Both the position numbers and the translations under genes were made by a program. The notes under the pieces were generated by a model. It saw only the letters and a program-made list of their open reading frames with translations, had not been told where the DNA came from and made no database searches. A stretch of 37,005 bases of DNA, taken from a virus. Of this stretch, positions 1 through 8,899 are shown in pieces. The DNA is taken from positions 1 through 37,005 of IMG/VR virus record IMGVR_UViG_3300020420_000037; one strand, 5' to 3'. Within the stretch, counting starts at the first letter, position 1. Each line of letters begins with the position of its first letter.

Positions 1-230
1 CTATAACTTTTTCAGAAACAACAAGTGTATTAACAAACGCATCACAAGCTAACTGTACTTTAAATAGCTCAACAGGTGTAATTACAACAACAGATTTTGG
101 TGGGTCGTCTACGACAGCTACGACTTACAACTTTACAATTAGAATAACAGATGCCGAAGGTCAAACAGCAGATAGAAACTTTAGTTTAACTTCTAGCTTC
201 GGTGCAACAGGTGGAGGACAATTTAACTAA
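1..230 (+). CDS. Tail/adhesin protein, C-terminal fragment (5' end cut by contig start)
   Basis: Open in the frame beginning at base 3 and ending at TAA 228-230, which overlaps the ATG of the next gene. The translated tail (…TFSETTSVLTNASQ… to …GATGGGQFN) is a close variant of the C-terminus of the 288-residue protein at 36101-36967. On the circular map it occupies the same place, directly before the LamG/SPRY gene. It looks like an Ig-like beta domain. Up to base 191 it differs from the other copy at many, often synonymous, positions; from 192 on it is identical. It is therefore most likely a strain variant of the same gene joined at the contig end rather than a second gene. Confidence 0.7.
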   Translation, partial: ITFSETTSVLTNASQANCTLNSSTGVITTTDFGGSSTTATTYNFTIRITDAEGQTADRNFSLTSSFGATGGGQFN

Positions 231-268
231 TGGCTAATACAAGATTAACAAGAACACCAAGTTCAGCA
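192..268. repeat. 77-bp direct terminal repeat, left copy
   Basis: Identical to 36929-37005, base for base, across the stop of one tail gene and the start of the next. The base just before each copy differs (t191 against a36928). It indicates circular closure of the assembly or terminal redundancy. A length of 77 also equals a common assembler k-mer, so it may be an assembly signature rather than a biological end. Confidence 0.85.
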
Positions 269-1573
269 AGTAATAGAAAAACATTTACAATTTCACTTTG
301 GTTTAAAATAGGTAGACACCCATTTACTGAAGGTGGAGGTGGAGACTCAAGAGAATTAATTGGTCAGACTTCTAGTAGTTATTTTAGATGTATACTTAAA
401 TCAGATGAAACAATGAGAATTTATGATCAGTCTGGTTTTAATTTTATTACTAATAGAAAGTTTAGGGATAAATCTGGTTATTATCATTTAGTTATCAGAG
501 TTGATACAACTCAATCTACTGCAAATGATAGAGTTAGAGTATATATAAATGGTGTTGATGAACGAACAGTAGGTGCTTATTCAACAGATACAGCACCCTC
601 ACAAAACCAAGATTTAGCTTGGAACACAACAAGTGTTCATCAAATAGGTGGACATAGTAATAATTATGATTATTTTAGTGGAGTAATATCTCATATTCAT
701 CATTGTGATGGTCAAAGTTATGCACCAACAGCATTCGGTTCTGTGGATAATGTGAATGGAGAATGGAAAATAAATACTTCTCCAAGTGTAACTTATGGAA
801 CTAATGGTTTCTTTATTTTAAAAGATGGTAATTCAGTAACAGACCAATCTGGTAATAGTAATAACTGGACAGTTGCAAGTGGTACACTTACAAAAACAGA
901 AGATTGTCCAAGTAATGTTTTTGCTACATTTAATCCATTATTTACACAACAAGCACCAACCACTACAAATATGGGTAATACAAGAATAGATCAAAGTTCA
1001 TCTGCTTGGAGATCAAGTTTAACAACTATCGGAGCATCTTCTGGAAAATATTATGCAGAATTTAAAGTTGGAACTATCTCTAGTAGTTCTCCATATAAAT
1101 TTAATCAAATTGGGGTTGTAAATGAGGATATAATAAAAGGTTCGGCAAGTGATTTTATTTATGTTGGATATAATAATTATGGTTGGGGTTTAAATTGGAA
1201 TGGTGATCTTTATCATAATGACTCAAATCTAAGTGGTAGTTTTAGTTCTTTTACTACAGGAGATATTATTTGTGTTGCAATGGATTTAGATAATTTTAAA
1301 GCATACTGGAGAAAAAACAATAGTGCTTGGATGAATAGTGGCGACCCTACTTCAGGTTCAACAGGAACAGGAGCAATTTCATTAGATACAGGTAAAACTT
1401 ATTTTTTTGGTGCATCTGTATATGGTAATGAATGTTTTGCAAACTTCGGCAACGGATATTTTGGAACAACAGCAGTATCTAGTGCAGGAACTAACGCAAG
1501 TGGCAATGGAATATTTGAATATGATGTACCAACTGGCTTCACAGCTTTATCAACAAAGGGGTTAAACGAATAA
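230..1573 (+). CDS. Tail adhesin with LamG-like and SPRY-like domains
   Basis: 447 residues starting at ATG 230, which overlaps the upstream stop. Residues about 18-190 have the pattern of a concanavalin/LamG jelly-roll (FTISLWFKI near the start, an RVYINGV strand, a final QIGG…YFSGVISHIHHCDG segment). Residues about 255-415 look like a SPRY/B30.2 domain (GKYYAEFKV, GDIICVAMDLDNFKAYWRKN, GKTYFFGASVYGNECFANFG). Both folds commonly bind sugars or surface proteins in marine phage tail proteins. It lies between other fibre genes, so a role in host-surface recognition is likely. The first 13 codons are repeated at the right end of the contig. Confidence 0.75.
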   Translation: MANTRLTRTPSSASNRKTFTISLWFKIGRHPFTEGGGGDSRELIGQTSSSYFRCILKSDETMRIYDQSGFNFITNRKFRDKSGYYHLVIRVDTTQSTANDRVRVYINGVDERTVGAYSTDTAPSQNQDLAWNTTSVHQIGGHSNNYDYFSGVISHIHHCDGQSYAPTAFGSVDNVNGEWKINTSPSVTYGTNGFFILKDGNSVTDQSGNSNNWTVASGTLTKTEDCPSNVFATFNPLFTQQAPTTTNMGNTRIDQSSSAWRSSLTTIGASSGKYYAEFKVGTISSSSPYKFNQIGVVNEDIIKGSASDFIYVGYNNYGWGLNWNGDLYHNDSNLSGSFSSFTTGDIICVAMDLDNFKAYWRKNNSAWMNSGDPTSGSTGTGAISLDTGKTYFFGASVYGNECFANFGNGYFGTTAVSSAGTNASGNGIFEYDVPTGFTALSTKGLNE

Positions 1574-1574
1574 T

Positions 1575-2612
1575 ATGGCATACACAACAATTAATAAATC
1601 TACAGATTATTTTAATACTAAAACTTATAGTGGAACTGGTTCAAGTCAATCTATAACAGGCATAGGTTTTGAGCCATCATTTACATGGATAAAACATAGA
1701 GAAGATATATCTAATCAAATGCTTACGGATAGTGTTAGAGCTGCAACTAAAACATTACACTCTCAAAATACAGATACTGAAAGCACAGATGCACAAGCAT
1801 TAAAATCATTTGACAGTGATGGTTTTACAGTAGGCACAGACACTGATGTTAATGGTACTGGTGCAGCAGGAATTGTAGCATGGAATTGGAAAGCAGGAAC
1901 AACATCTGGATTATCTGGTGGAACAATAACCCCATCTAGCTACAGCATCAATGTTCAAAGTGGTTTCGGAATATATAAATATGTCGGAAATGGAAATAGT
2001 GTAGCCACTATTTCACATGGCTTAAACTCAATTCCAAAAATGATTATAATAAAAAGACTTGATACAGCAGATCAATGGTGTGTATATCATTACGATGTAG
2101 GGAACACTAGACGATTACGATTAAATAGTAATGATTATTATGGTACAGGATCAGGATATTGGTACAATACTTCACCAACTTCATCTGTATTTACCATTGG
2201 AAATTCAAGTGAAGTTAATAGTAGTGGTGGTTCTTATATAGCATACTGTTTTTGTGAAAAAGTTGGTTATAGCAAGGTGGCCTCTTATAGAGGGGATGGT
2301 CAAACAACACCAAGATTTATATATACTGGAATGAAACCTGCTTTTCTTTTAATAAAAAGATATGATAGTTCAGGAGATTGGCAACTTGTAGATAATAAAA
2401 GAGATATAGACAATCCAACAAATAAAACTTTATTTCCTAATTTATCAAATGCAGAGGATAGTGGGGATAGATGCGATTTACTTTCAAATGGTTTTGCTAT
2501 TAGAAGTAATACTGGAACTTGGAACGCATCATCAAGTGCAAATTATATTTATATGGCATTTGCCGAAGCACCATTAGTAGGTTCAAACAACATACCATGT
2601 ACAGCTAGATAA
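1575..2612 (+). CDS. Tail adhesin, DUF7483-like
   Basis: 345 residues, one base after the previous gene. The segment TGIGFEPSFTWIKHRE followed by GFTVGTDTDVNGTGAAGIVAWNWKAG is typical of the DUF7483-type domain in marine phage tail proteins. The pattern recurs in degenerate form in the second half (GLNSIPKMIIIKRL and GMKPAFLLIKRYDSSGDWQLVDNKRD), so the protein appears to be built of related beta modules. No catalytic signature is visible. By position it is a receptor-binding or fibre-accessory protein. The family assignment rests on pattern memory, and the function is inferred from the neighbourhood. Confidence 0.65.
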   Translation: MAYTTINKSTDYFNTKTYSGTGSSQSITGIGFEPSFTWIKHREDISNQMLTDSVRAATKTLHSQNTDTESTDAQALKSFDSDGFTVGTDTDVNGTGAAGIVAWNWKAGTTSGLSGGTITPSSYSINVQSGFGIYKYVGNGNSVATISHGLNSIPKMIIIKRLDTADQWCVYHYDVGNTRRLRLNSNDYYGTGSGYWYNTSPTSSVFTIGNSSEVNSSGGSYIAYCFCEKVGYSKVASYRGDGQTTPRFIYTGMKPAFLLIKRYDSSGDWQLVDNKRDIDNPTNKTLFPNLSNAEDSGDRCDLLSNGFAIRSNTGTWNASSSANYIYMAFAEAPLVGSNNIPCTAR

Positions 2613-2614
2613 TT

Positions 2615-2941
2615 ATGGCAAACTCATATAGATTTTTAGGTAAAGCTTTAGCTACTGCATCAGAAACCACTTTAGTAACTGCTGCAAGTAACGAAACTAT
2701 AATTATTAAATCTATTAGAATTACAAATAATACTGGTAACACACCAACTGTATCTATGGATGTTTTAGATAATTCAGCTAGTGCAGAATTTACAATATTT
2801 AACACAAAATCACTTACAGCAAATAATTCAGAGGAGTTGTTAAGTGTGCCTTTAGTTTTAGAAAACTCAGATGCACTGAAAGCAACGATTAGTTCAACAG
2901 ATAGTGTTCACATAGGAATAAGTTATTTGAGCATTACATAA
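2615..2941 (+). CDS. Small beta-rich virion-associated protein
   Basis: 108 residues of alternating beta-type sequence (NETIIIKSIRITNNTG, VHIGISYLSIT) with no cysteine and no membrane segment. The stop overlaps the next start (TAATG). Small beta proteins of this kind sit between fibre and ejection genes in many marine podoviruses and are probably structural or decoration proteins. No specific family recognised. Confidence 0.6.
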   Translation: MANSYRFLGKALATASETTLVTAASNETIIIKSIRITNNTGNTPTVSMDVLDNSASAEFTIFNTKSLTANNSEELLSVPLVLENSDALKATISSTDSVHIGISYLSIT

Positions 2942-3384
2942 TGAATATAGTACAAATACCAACATCTAATCTTAATGATGTTTGGAATTTAGTTAAAAAA
3001 GATATTGCAGATGCTTTATCATACTCAGGAAGTTACACTGATAGTGATTTTGTTTTAGAACAATTAAAAGAAAAAAAGTTTCAGCTGTGGATTCTTTGGG
3101 ATAAATCTAAATCAACAACCATAGACAAATATTATGGAGTTGTTGTAACAGAAATAATCCAAAGAAAATTAAAAAGATCTTGTAACATTTTTATAGTTAC
3201 TGGTCGTCATAGGCAAAAATGGCAACACTTAGTTAGTGAATTAGAGAAATTTGCTATAGATAATAATTGTGATTGCATGGAACTTTTTGCTAGACCAGGT
3301 TGGGATAAAATAATGCAAAAATTAAATTACAAAAAAACACATATAGTTTTAGAAAAACAACTTAATAAAAAGGAGAATGATTAA
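2941..3384 (+). CDS. GNAT-like acetyltransferase-related phage protein
   Basis: 147 residues. The layout resembles a GNAT fold: an N-terminal helical part (VWNLVKKDIADALSYSG), a central strand region (KYYGVVVTEIIQ, NIFIVTG), a helix (HLVSELEKFAIDNNCDCMEL) and a C-terminal FARPGWDKIMQKLNYKKTHIVLEK stretch like the last beta strands of acetyltransferases. Similar short proteins lie between tail and ejection genes in marine phages. A clear acetyl-CoA loop (Q/RxxGxG/A) is absent; only RHRQKW is found there, so enzymatic activity is doubtful. Confidence 0.5.
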   Translation: MNIVQIPTSNLNDVWNLVKKDIADALSYSGSYTDSDFVLEQLKEKKFQLWILWDKSKSTTIDKYYGVVVTEIIQRKLKRSCNIFIVTGRHRQKWQHLVSELEKFAIDNNCDCMELFARPGWDKIMQKLNYKKTHIVLEKQLNKKEND

Positions 3385-4088
3385 TGTCATTTGGTGGTGG
3401 AAATAGTGGTGGTGGATCACAGTTACAAACTGTAAATCCTTATGATCCAGCAAGACCAGCTTTGAATCAAATAATTTCAGAAGCAGGTAATTTATATAAT
3501 CAAGGTGTAGGAGCTGCTGGATATGTTGCACCCTCACAACAAACAACAACAGGATTAGCTGCACAAGAACTTATGGGAACTGCTGCTAACCAACAGTTAT
3601 CTGATACATTATCAGGTAAATTTTTAAATCCTTTTTTATCTCCATTACTACAAGGTGCAGGTGCAGATGTAGCAACTGCAATCAATACAGAATTTAGTGG
3701 TGCTGGTAGAACACCAGGATCTCCGATGAATCAACAACAAATAATAGCAGGAATAACAGATGCAGCTTTACCTTTAGCTTTTGATTCTTATGAAAGAGAA
3801 AGACAAAGACAATTAGCTATAGCAAGTTCTACACCAACTTTAGTTCAGACAGGACAACAATTAGAAAATATTGAAAGACAGAGAAACCTAGCACCTTTCG
3901 CTTCATTACAACAATATAGTAGTTTGATAAATCCTATAGCTAGTGGATTTCCAGTACAAACAGGATCAACACAAACCTCAGCTAACCCTGTAACTACTGC
4001 TTTAGGTGGTGCATTAATTGGATCAAGATTTGGTGGCGTAGGAGCTGCACTAGGTGGAGGTTTAGGATTTTTAGGAGGGTTACTATAA
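3384..4088 (+). CDS. Putative DNA-ejection / internal virion protein (gp7-like)
   Basis: 234 residues. Starts with a Gly/Ser-rich head (SFGGGNSGGGS), followed by an Ala/Gln-rich helical middle with ERERQRQLAIA. It ends in a Gly-rich hydrophobic tail (GGALIGSRFGGVGAALGGGLGFLGGLL) that could insert in a membrane. This layout is common in the first of the ejection proteins downstream of fibre genes in P22-like phages. The stop overlaps the next start (ATAATGG). Role inferred from composition and position only. Confidence 0.55.
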   Translation: MSFGGGNSGGGSQLQTVNPYDPARPALNQIISEAGNLYNQGVGAAGYVAPSQQTTTGLAAQELMGTAANQQLSDTLSGKFLNPFLSPLLQGAGADVATAINTEFSGAGRTPGSPMNQQQIIAGITDAALPLAFDSYERERQRQLAIASSTPTLVQTGQQLENIERQRNLAPFASLQQYSSLINPIASGFPVQTGSTQTSANPVTTALGGALIGSRFGGVGAALGGGLGFLGGLL

Positions 4089-4198
4089 TGGATAAGTTAA
4101 AAAAAATAATTTTTGATATAGAAGTTGATATAGATAGAAGATCATCAAAATATATCATGTTAGTATTTATTCTAAGTATAATTGGAATTATATTTTAA
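4088..4198 (+). CDS. 36-residue single-pass membrane peptide
   Basis: ATG 4088 overlaps the upstream stop (TAATG), and its own TAA overlaps the next ATG at 4198. The product starts MDKLKKIIFDIEVD and ends in one transmembrane segment (YIMLVFILSIIGIIF). Tight overlap on both sides is the main evidence that it is translated. Function unknown. Confidence 0.5.
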   Translation: MDKLKKIIFDIEVDIDRRSSKYIMLVFILSIIGIIF

Positions 4199-5202
4199 TG
4201 GAAAAAGATTACGCAGTTCAAGGTGGTGTTAAAAATTATTTAGGTAAAACAGAAGAAGTTACTGCACCTAAGTTTTGGAAATCATCCCCAGATAGTCCAG
4301 AAACTGAATTAGCATATATTACAAATGCTGAGAAAGGATTATTGTTAGAAGCTAATTTACATGGTTCTTTGTTAGACAATAAGCCTAATATTGGTGCATC
4401 TGGTATATTAAGTTTTGATGGTTTTGGTTCAACAGACTCAAGTCAAAACAGAGCTGGTGGAGATGTATCAAGAGATATGGATAGAGGAAGAGATGATAGT
4501 GAATCAACCTCAAGTGGGGGTGGAACTACAACTGCATTTCAAGGTACACAAAGTAATCAATTTAATACTGCTATGTCAGAGTCTCAACAAAAGACAGCTG
4601 TAGCTCAAAACATAGTTGATCTAGTGGATCAAGGAATTAATATCAATGATGCTTTAACTGGTAAAACAACTTTTGAAAGATTGACAGGTTCACCATTTTT
4701 TACTGCTAATGCTATAAGAGAAGTATTATCACCTTTTGCAAATTCTGCTAATAAAAAAAGACGAAATGATTTTATGACAACTGCAATGATAAAAGAATAT
4801 GAACTTGGAAGTGGTTTAAATTGGAATCCTAATGGTGTAATTGTAGAGGGATCACCAGAATATAATTATTTATTTAACGAAACAAATTATAAAGATACTA
4901 TTTCAGACAGTTCCAACAATAATAATACTAGTGGTGGTGATACAAATAATGTAGTTACATTTGATAATCCAGAAGATTTTGCAACAGTTCAAACAAACGA
5001 AAATTCTATGGTAAATGATTATTTTAAAAATACAAATAATCTTGGAATATCAAAAAATTTTTTAACGTCTTATGATCAAGCAAAATCTGATTTAGCAAAA
5101 AAACTTAATATGACACCTACAACTAACCAATTAGGTTATAATTCAAATATGACTACAAGTAATATTTATTATAACTATCTTAAAGAACAAGGATTAATAT
5201 AA
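4198..5202 (+). CDS. Internal virion / ejection-type protein
   Basis: 334 residues, hydrophilic, rich in Asn, Ser and Thr. A low-complexity stretch lies around residues 75-110 (runs of SSGGG and DRGRDDS), followed by helical regions and an Asn-rich linker near 240. No enzyme motif found. It is the second of four large genes between fibre and lysis genes, where P22-like phages keep proteins ejected with the DNA. Stop and next start overlap. Function is inferred from position. Confidence 0.5.
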   Translation: MEKDYAVQGGVKNYLGKTEEVTAPKFWKSSPDSPETELAYITNAEKGLLLEANLHGSLLDNKPNIGASGILSFDGFGSTDSSQNRAGGDVSRDMDRGRDDSESTSSGGGTTTAFQGTQSNQFNTAMSESQQKTAVAQNIVDLVDQGININDALTGKTTFERLTGSPFFTANAIREVLSPFANSANKKRRNDFMTTAMIKEYELGSGLNWNPNGVIVEGSPEYNYLFNETNYKDTISDSSNNNNTSGGDTNNVVTFDNPEDFATVQTNENSMVNDYFKNTNNLGISKNFLTSYDQAKSDLAKKLNMTPTTNQLGYNSNMTTSNIYYNYLKEQGLI

Positions 5203-6281
5203 TGGCAGAATCACCATTTAAAGGTTTACTTTATTCACCAGAGGTTTTGGGGGGTATAGGTTTACTTACAGCAGGATTATCAGGTCAAAATCCAGGAGCT
5301 GCACTTCCTAACCTAATTCAAGGCATGAAAACAGCTTCTATGTTTAGCACTATGGAAGAAGAAGAGGAAAAAAGAAAATTAATAAAAGAATATGCTGATC
5401 AAGTACCTGAGCAAGATAAAAAATTATTTAAAGCATTTCCATTAGAATATTTAAAGAAAAATGAATTTGCTACACCTAAAGCTGCAAATTTTTCAACATT
5501 TATAAATGCAGATGGTGATAAACAAACAATAAATATTTCAACAAAAGATGGTTTAGCAAAAGCAACAGAATTAACATCTAAAGGCTATAATGTAATTTCA
5601 CAAAGTATAGCTGGTAAAAGCACAGCAGATGTTCTTGGTAAATCTAATCAAACTAAATTAGGTGATACAATTATTAAAGGTGAAAACCTTTTGTCTAATC
5701 TTAAAAGACAAGAATTACTTTTTGATCCTGAGTTTTTATCTATAGATGGTAAAGTAAAATTTGAAGTTTTAAAACAAAAAGACAAGTTAGCTAATCTAAC
5801 AGGTAAAACATTAAGTCAAGAAGAAAGAGGCTATGTAAATAGATATTCAACTTGGCTACAAACTAATCAGCAATACTTTAATGATTACAGAAAATCAGTA
5901 ACTGGGGTTGCAGCTGGTGAAAAAGAAATAGGTTGGATTCAGGAGTCTATTCCAAGTGATAAAGATACACCACAAACATTTAAAGCAAAACTTAAAAACC
6001 AAATAGTTATTCAACAAAAATTAATAGCAAATGCTCAAGAATTTTTAGCAACTAAGGGTAAAGCAGCAACTGATGATAATGGGGTTTACACAAAAGAATA
6101 TCTTAATTTTATTAAAGGAAAAGTTAAACCAACTGGTGAAATGATAGAAAATCTTCTTACAAGTTATAAGTTAGATGGTTATGCAGATGATGTTGTTGAG
6201 AAACTTTTAGACGATGAATACAAGGGTATTGATTGGAGAAATATTTTTGAAACTTATTACAATGCTAAAAAAGGATTATAA
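5202..6281 (+). CDS. Internal virion / ejection-type protein
   Basis: 359 residues. The N-terminus has a hydrophobic Gly-rich stretch (GGIGLLTAGLSGQNPGAALPNLIQGM), followed by a charged coiled region (MEEEEEKRKLIKEYADQV). A long helical body follows, with RYSTWLQTNQQYFNDYRKSVTGVAAGEKEIGWI. That last segment recurs in marine phage virion proteins of unknown role. It lies inside the same block as the genes on both sides. Confidence 0.5.
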   Translation: MAESPFKGLLYSPEVLGGIGLLTAGLSGQNPGAALPNLIQGMKTASMFSTMEEEEEKRKLIKEYADQVPEQDKKLFKAFPLEYLKKNEFATPKAANFSTFINADGDKQTINISTKDGLAKATELTSKGYNVISQSIAGKSTADVLGKSNQTKLGDTIIKGENLLSNLKRQELLFDPEFLSIDGKVKFEVLKQKDKLANLTGKTLSQEERGYVNRYSTWLQTNQQYFNDYRKSVTGVAAGEKEIGWIQESIPSDKDTPQTFKAKLKNQIVIQQKLIANAQEFLATKGKAATDDNGVYTKEYLNFIKGKVKPTGEMIENLLTSYKLDGYADDVVEKLLDDEYKGIDWRNIFETYYNAKKGL

Positions 6282-6283
6282 TT

Positions 6284-8308
6284 ATGACAGCAGTAAGTGA
6301 ATTTTTACAAAATTTTAAGCCAGAAGAATATTTAAAAGAAGAAGAACAAAAAAAAATATTAAATGAAGAATCAAAAGTAAAAGAAACTGGATCACCAGAT
6401 AATCTTACAAATTTAGAAGTAGCAGAAGATACAGCTGCATCTCTAGGAGTAGGTGCTGCCAAAGGAGTTACTTATGTAGTTGATCTACCTTTTTATTTGG
6501 TAAATGCTATTGACTCAGGTAAAGATTTTGTTTTTGATAAAGCTGCTGAAGCTATGGGTTTTACAAGCGATGAAGCTACTGAGATGAAATCTGATGTAGA
6601 GATTGGTTTAGAAAAAGCAGATAAATTTTTACCTGGAAAATATATTAGAGATAATTTTTTAACTTATGAAAGTAAATCTAAGTTAGGTGATTATGCCATG
6701 ACTATTGGTGAGTACGCTGCACCTGGTGGACTTTTAGGTAAGACTGCAAAAGCTAAAGCATTGTTTACTGGTACAGGAGCTGCTAGTGGTACAGTAGATC
6801 AATTAGTAACCAACACTACAGGAGGCGAAACTGCTGGAACTGCTGTTGGTGTAGGAACAAATTTATTGTTAGATTTGTATCAACTTAAAAAAGGCAACCT
6901 TGCAGTTTTAAGTAAAGACTTATTACCATCAAAAACTGTTTTAGAAAAAGCAAAAAAAATACAAAGTGATGCAAAAAAAATAGATAAAGATTTTAATTTA
7001 TCAGCAGCAGAAGCTACAGGGTCAGGTTCAGTAAAAGCAGCAGAAACAAATGTTCAATCCACTATAGTTGGTACAAAAGTAATGGATAAATTTTGGACTG
7101 AAAGACCAGATAAATTAAAAATATTTATTGAAAAATGGGGAAAACAAAATGGTATTATAATACAAAATAGAAATTTTGTTTCTGATAAAGATTATTATAA
7201 CCAATTAAAAAAAGCTGCTGTTGCCTTATCATCTCAAAGAAGCACAGCTTGGGTTAGAGCTGGTGGTGGTAATTTAAAAAATTTTTTCTATGATTCACAA
7301 AAAGTTGATAATCTAGTTATACAATGGAAAAATTTAGCAAAGGATTTAGACGCATCTGATGCAAAAACAATTTTACAATTATCTAAAAAATTACAACAAT
7401 CAAAAGGTAATGGTCAATCTATGCACCAAGTGTATAGAGAAATTAGAGATCTTTTTTATCAAACAACAGGTGTTGGTGTTAAAGCATCCGATGTAATTGC
7501 AGTTAAAAAATATAAAAGTATGGCAGACAGTTTGAATACTTTAATGAGTACCAACAAAGATTATGTAAAAGCTCAAAAAGCTTATATTAAATATAATGAT
7601 GAATATGCAAAACCAATTACTAAAGGTTCTGTAACAGAATTATTTAAAAGTTTAGAAAAAGCTAAAGTAGCAGAAGATGTGAATAAAATAGGTACTATGT
7701 GGAAGTTTTTAGAAACTAAAGCAGCACCATCAGATATAATTGCTATGGCCAAATCATTAAATAAAAGTGGTGTAGCAAATTCTTTTGAAAATGTAGTAAC
7801 TGGTTACATTAATAATGCTTTTATCAAATCACAGTCAAAACATTTAGATAGAGGTTTAAGTCAAGGTATAATTTTCCATGATGCAATAATGAAAGACCCT
7901 AGACAAAAAGCTAATTTAGCACAAATGCTGTTTGAGCTATCCAAAAGAAAAGATCCATCAGTTAAATTAGCTGATGTTAAAAATGCTGTAAATTCTTTTG
8001 CAAATATTTTAAAAGCAACTGGACAAGGTGGTAAAGTTGGATCACAAACTGCAAGTAATTTATTATTCAAGGAACAAGCAAGTAAAAACAAAGTTGATTT
8101 TGTATTAAAAGGTTTTCCTCTAAAAGATGGTTTTGTAAATTGGTACAATGACAGAACTTTTTCTAAAAATTCTGAAATTATTGCAAAGGCACTTACAAGC
8201 GATAAAGGAATACAAGCTTTTATTAATTTAACACAAGACTGGAAAGACTATAATTCAGCAATAGCATTGTTGAGAGCTGTAACAGTTGGTGCAGGACAGC
8301 AGGAATAA
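6284..8308 (+). CDS. Large internal virion protein (ejection protein candidate)
   Basis: 674 residues, the largest protein of this block. An acidic N-terminus is followed by amphipathic, Ala/Gly-rich segments around 60-90 and 140-200 (VGAAKGVTYVVDLPFYLVNAI, ALFTGTGAASGTVDQ). A long Lys-rich helical region makes up the rest. This arrangement, Ala/Gly-rich then long helices, is like proteins that form a channel during DNA ejection. No lytic transglycosylase motif is visible, so cell-wall cleavage cannot be claimed. Confidence 0.55.
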   Translation: MTAVSEFLQNFKPEEYLKEEEQKKILNEESKVKETGSPDNLTNLEVAEDTAASLGVGAAKGVTYVVDLPFYLVNAIDSGKDFVFDKAAEAMGFTSDEATEMKSDVEIGLEKADKFLPGKYIRDNFLTYESKSKLGDYAMTIGEYAAPGGLLGKTAKAKALFTGTGAASGTVDQLVTNTTGGETAGTAVGVGTNLLLDLYQLKKGNLAVLSKDLLPSKTVLEKAKKIQSDAKKIDKDFNLSAAEATGSGSVKAAETNVQSTIVGTKVMDKFWTERPDKLKIFIEKWGKQNGIIIQNRNFVSDKDYYNQLKKAAVALSSQRSTAWVRAGGGNLKNFFYDSQKVDNLVIQWKNLAKDLDASDAKTILQLSKKLQQSKGNGQSMHQVYREIRDLFYQTTGVGVKASDVIAVKKYKSMADSLNTLMSTNKDYVKAQKAYIKYNDEYAKPITKGSVTELFKSLEKAKVAEDVNKIGTMWKFLETKAAPSDIIAMAKSLNKSGVANSFENVVTGYINNAFIKSQSKHLDRGLSQGIIFHDAIMKDPRQKANLAQMLFELSKRKDPSVKLADVKNAVNSFANILKATGQGGKVGSQTASNLLFKEQASKNKVDFVLKGFPLKDGFVNWYNDRTFSKNSEIIAKALTSDKGIQAFINLTQDWKDYNSAIALLRAVTVGAGQQE

Positions 8309-8514
8309 TGGCTACACAATCACAAAAAAATTCTGAACAAATTATAAAATTACAAGGTGAAATCAAACTAATACACAACAAGATTTCGGTAATAAAGGAT
8401 AATCATTTGGCACACTTAGATATTAAAGTGAGCAATGTTTATAAACTTCTATGGGCAGTAGGTCTAGTAAGTCTAAGTTCCTTAATAAGCTTAGTGGTCA
8501 ATCTGCTAAGTTAA
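8308..8514 (+). CDS. Coiled-coil plus membrane-anchor protein (XhlA-like)
   Basis: 68 residues. Residues about 5-45 form an amphipathic coiled helix (SEQIIKLQGEIKLIHNKISVIKD). Residues about 47-67 are one transmembrane segment (LLWAVGLVSLSSLISLVVNLL). This layout matches XhlA-type lysis-associated proteins. The following gene begins inside its 3' end, 64 bases upstream of this stop. Confidence 0.55.
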   Translation: MATQSQKNSEQIIKLQGEIKLIHNKISVIKDNHLAHLDIKVSNVYKLLWAVGLVSLSSLISLVVNLLS

Positions 8515-8810
8515 GCACAAATATTAAAGGCACAATTGCAGAATATCAAGAAATTGTAAATTTAAGTCGAAGAGGATTATGGGTGGCAAAAGCTTGTGAT
8601 CCACAATGTCCGTTTGATTTAGTGACTGTTACACCTGATGGTAAAATAGAATTACTTGATATTAAAACAAACACATACAGAAAAAAAAATTACATTTGTA
8701 AACAAGGTTACACAAGAAACACTGTGGGCAACCCAATTGGGAGAACACCAACAAAAAAACAAAAAAAATTAGGTATAAAAATTTTAATGGTAGATCATTC
8801 AAATGATTAG
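8451..8810 (+). CDS. Putative small PD-(D/E)XK-fold nuclease
   Basis: 119 residues, overlapping the previous gene in another frame. The core reads GTIAEYQEIVNLSRRGLWVA…CPFDLVTVT…GKIELLDIKTN. A conserved Glu in the first helix, then FDLV, then DIKT, is the spacing of restriction-endonuclease-like enzymes (E … D … D/ExK). The C-terminus is basic. No start codon closer to the domain is obvious, so ATG 8451 is kept; a shorter product from a non-ATG start is possible. Its place among lysis and virion genes is unusual for a nuclease. Confidence 0.5.
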   Translation: MGSRSSKSKFLNKLSGQSAKLSTNIKGTIAEYQEIVNLSRRGLWVAKACDPQCPFDLVTVTPDGKIELLDIKTNTYRKKNYICKQGYTRNTVGNPIGRTPTKKQKKLGIKILMVDHSND

Positions 8811-8821
8811 GGAGTTTTTTT

Positions 8822-8899
8822 ATGAATTACTATTTTACAGGTATTTTAATAATTATGATTATATTATTAGCAATACTTGGCAACCCAAGTAACTATTAA
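8822..8899 (+). CDS. 25-residue membrane peptide
   Basis: ATG 8822 follows AGGGAG with a short T-rich spacer, and its TAA overlaps the ATG of the next gene. The product is one hydrophobic helix (ILIIMIILLAILG) between short polar ends. It could be a minimal holin-like or lysis-accessory peptide, but only size, hydrophobicity and location support this. Confidence 0.45.
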   Translation: MNYYFTGILIIMIILLAILGNPSNY

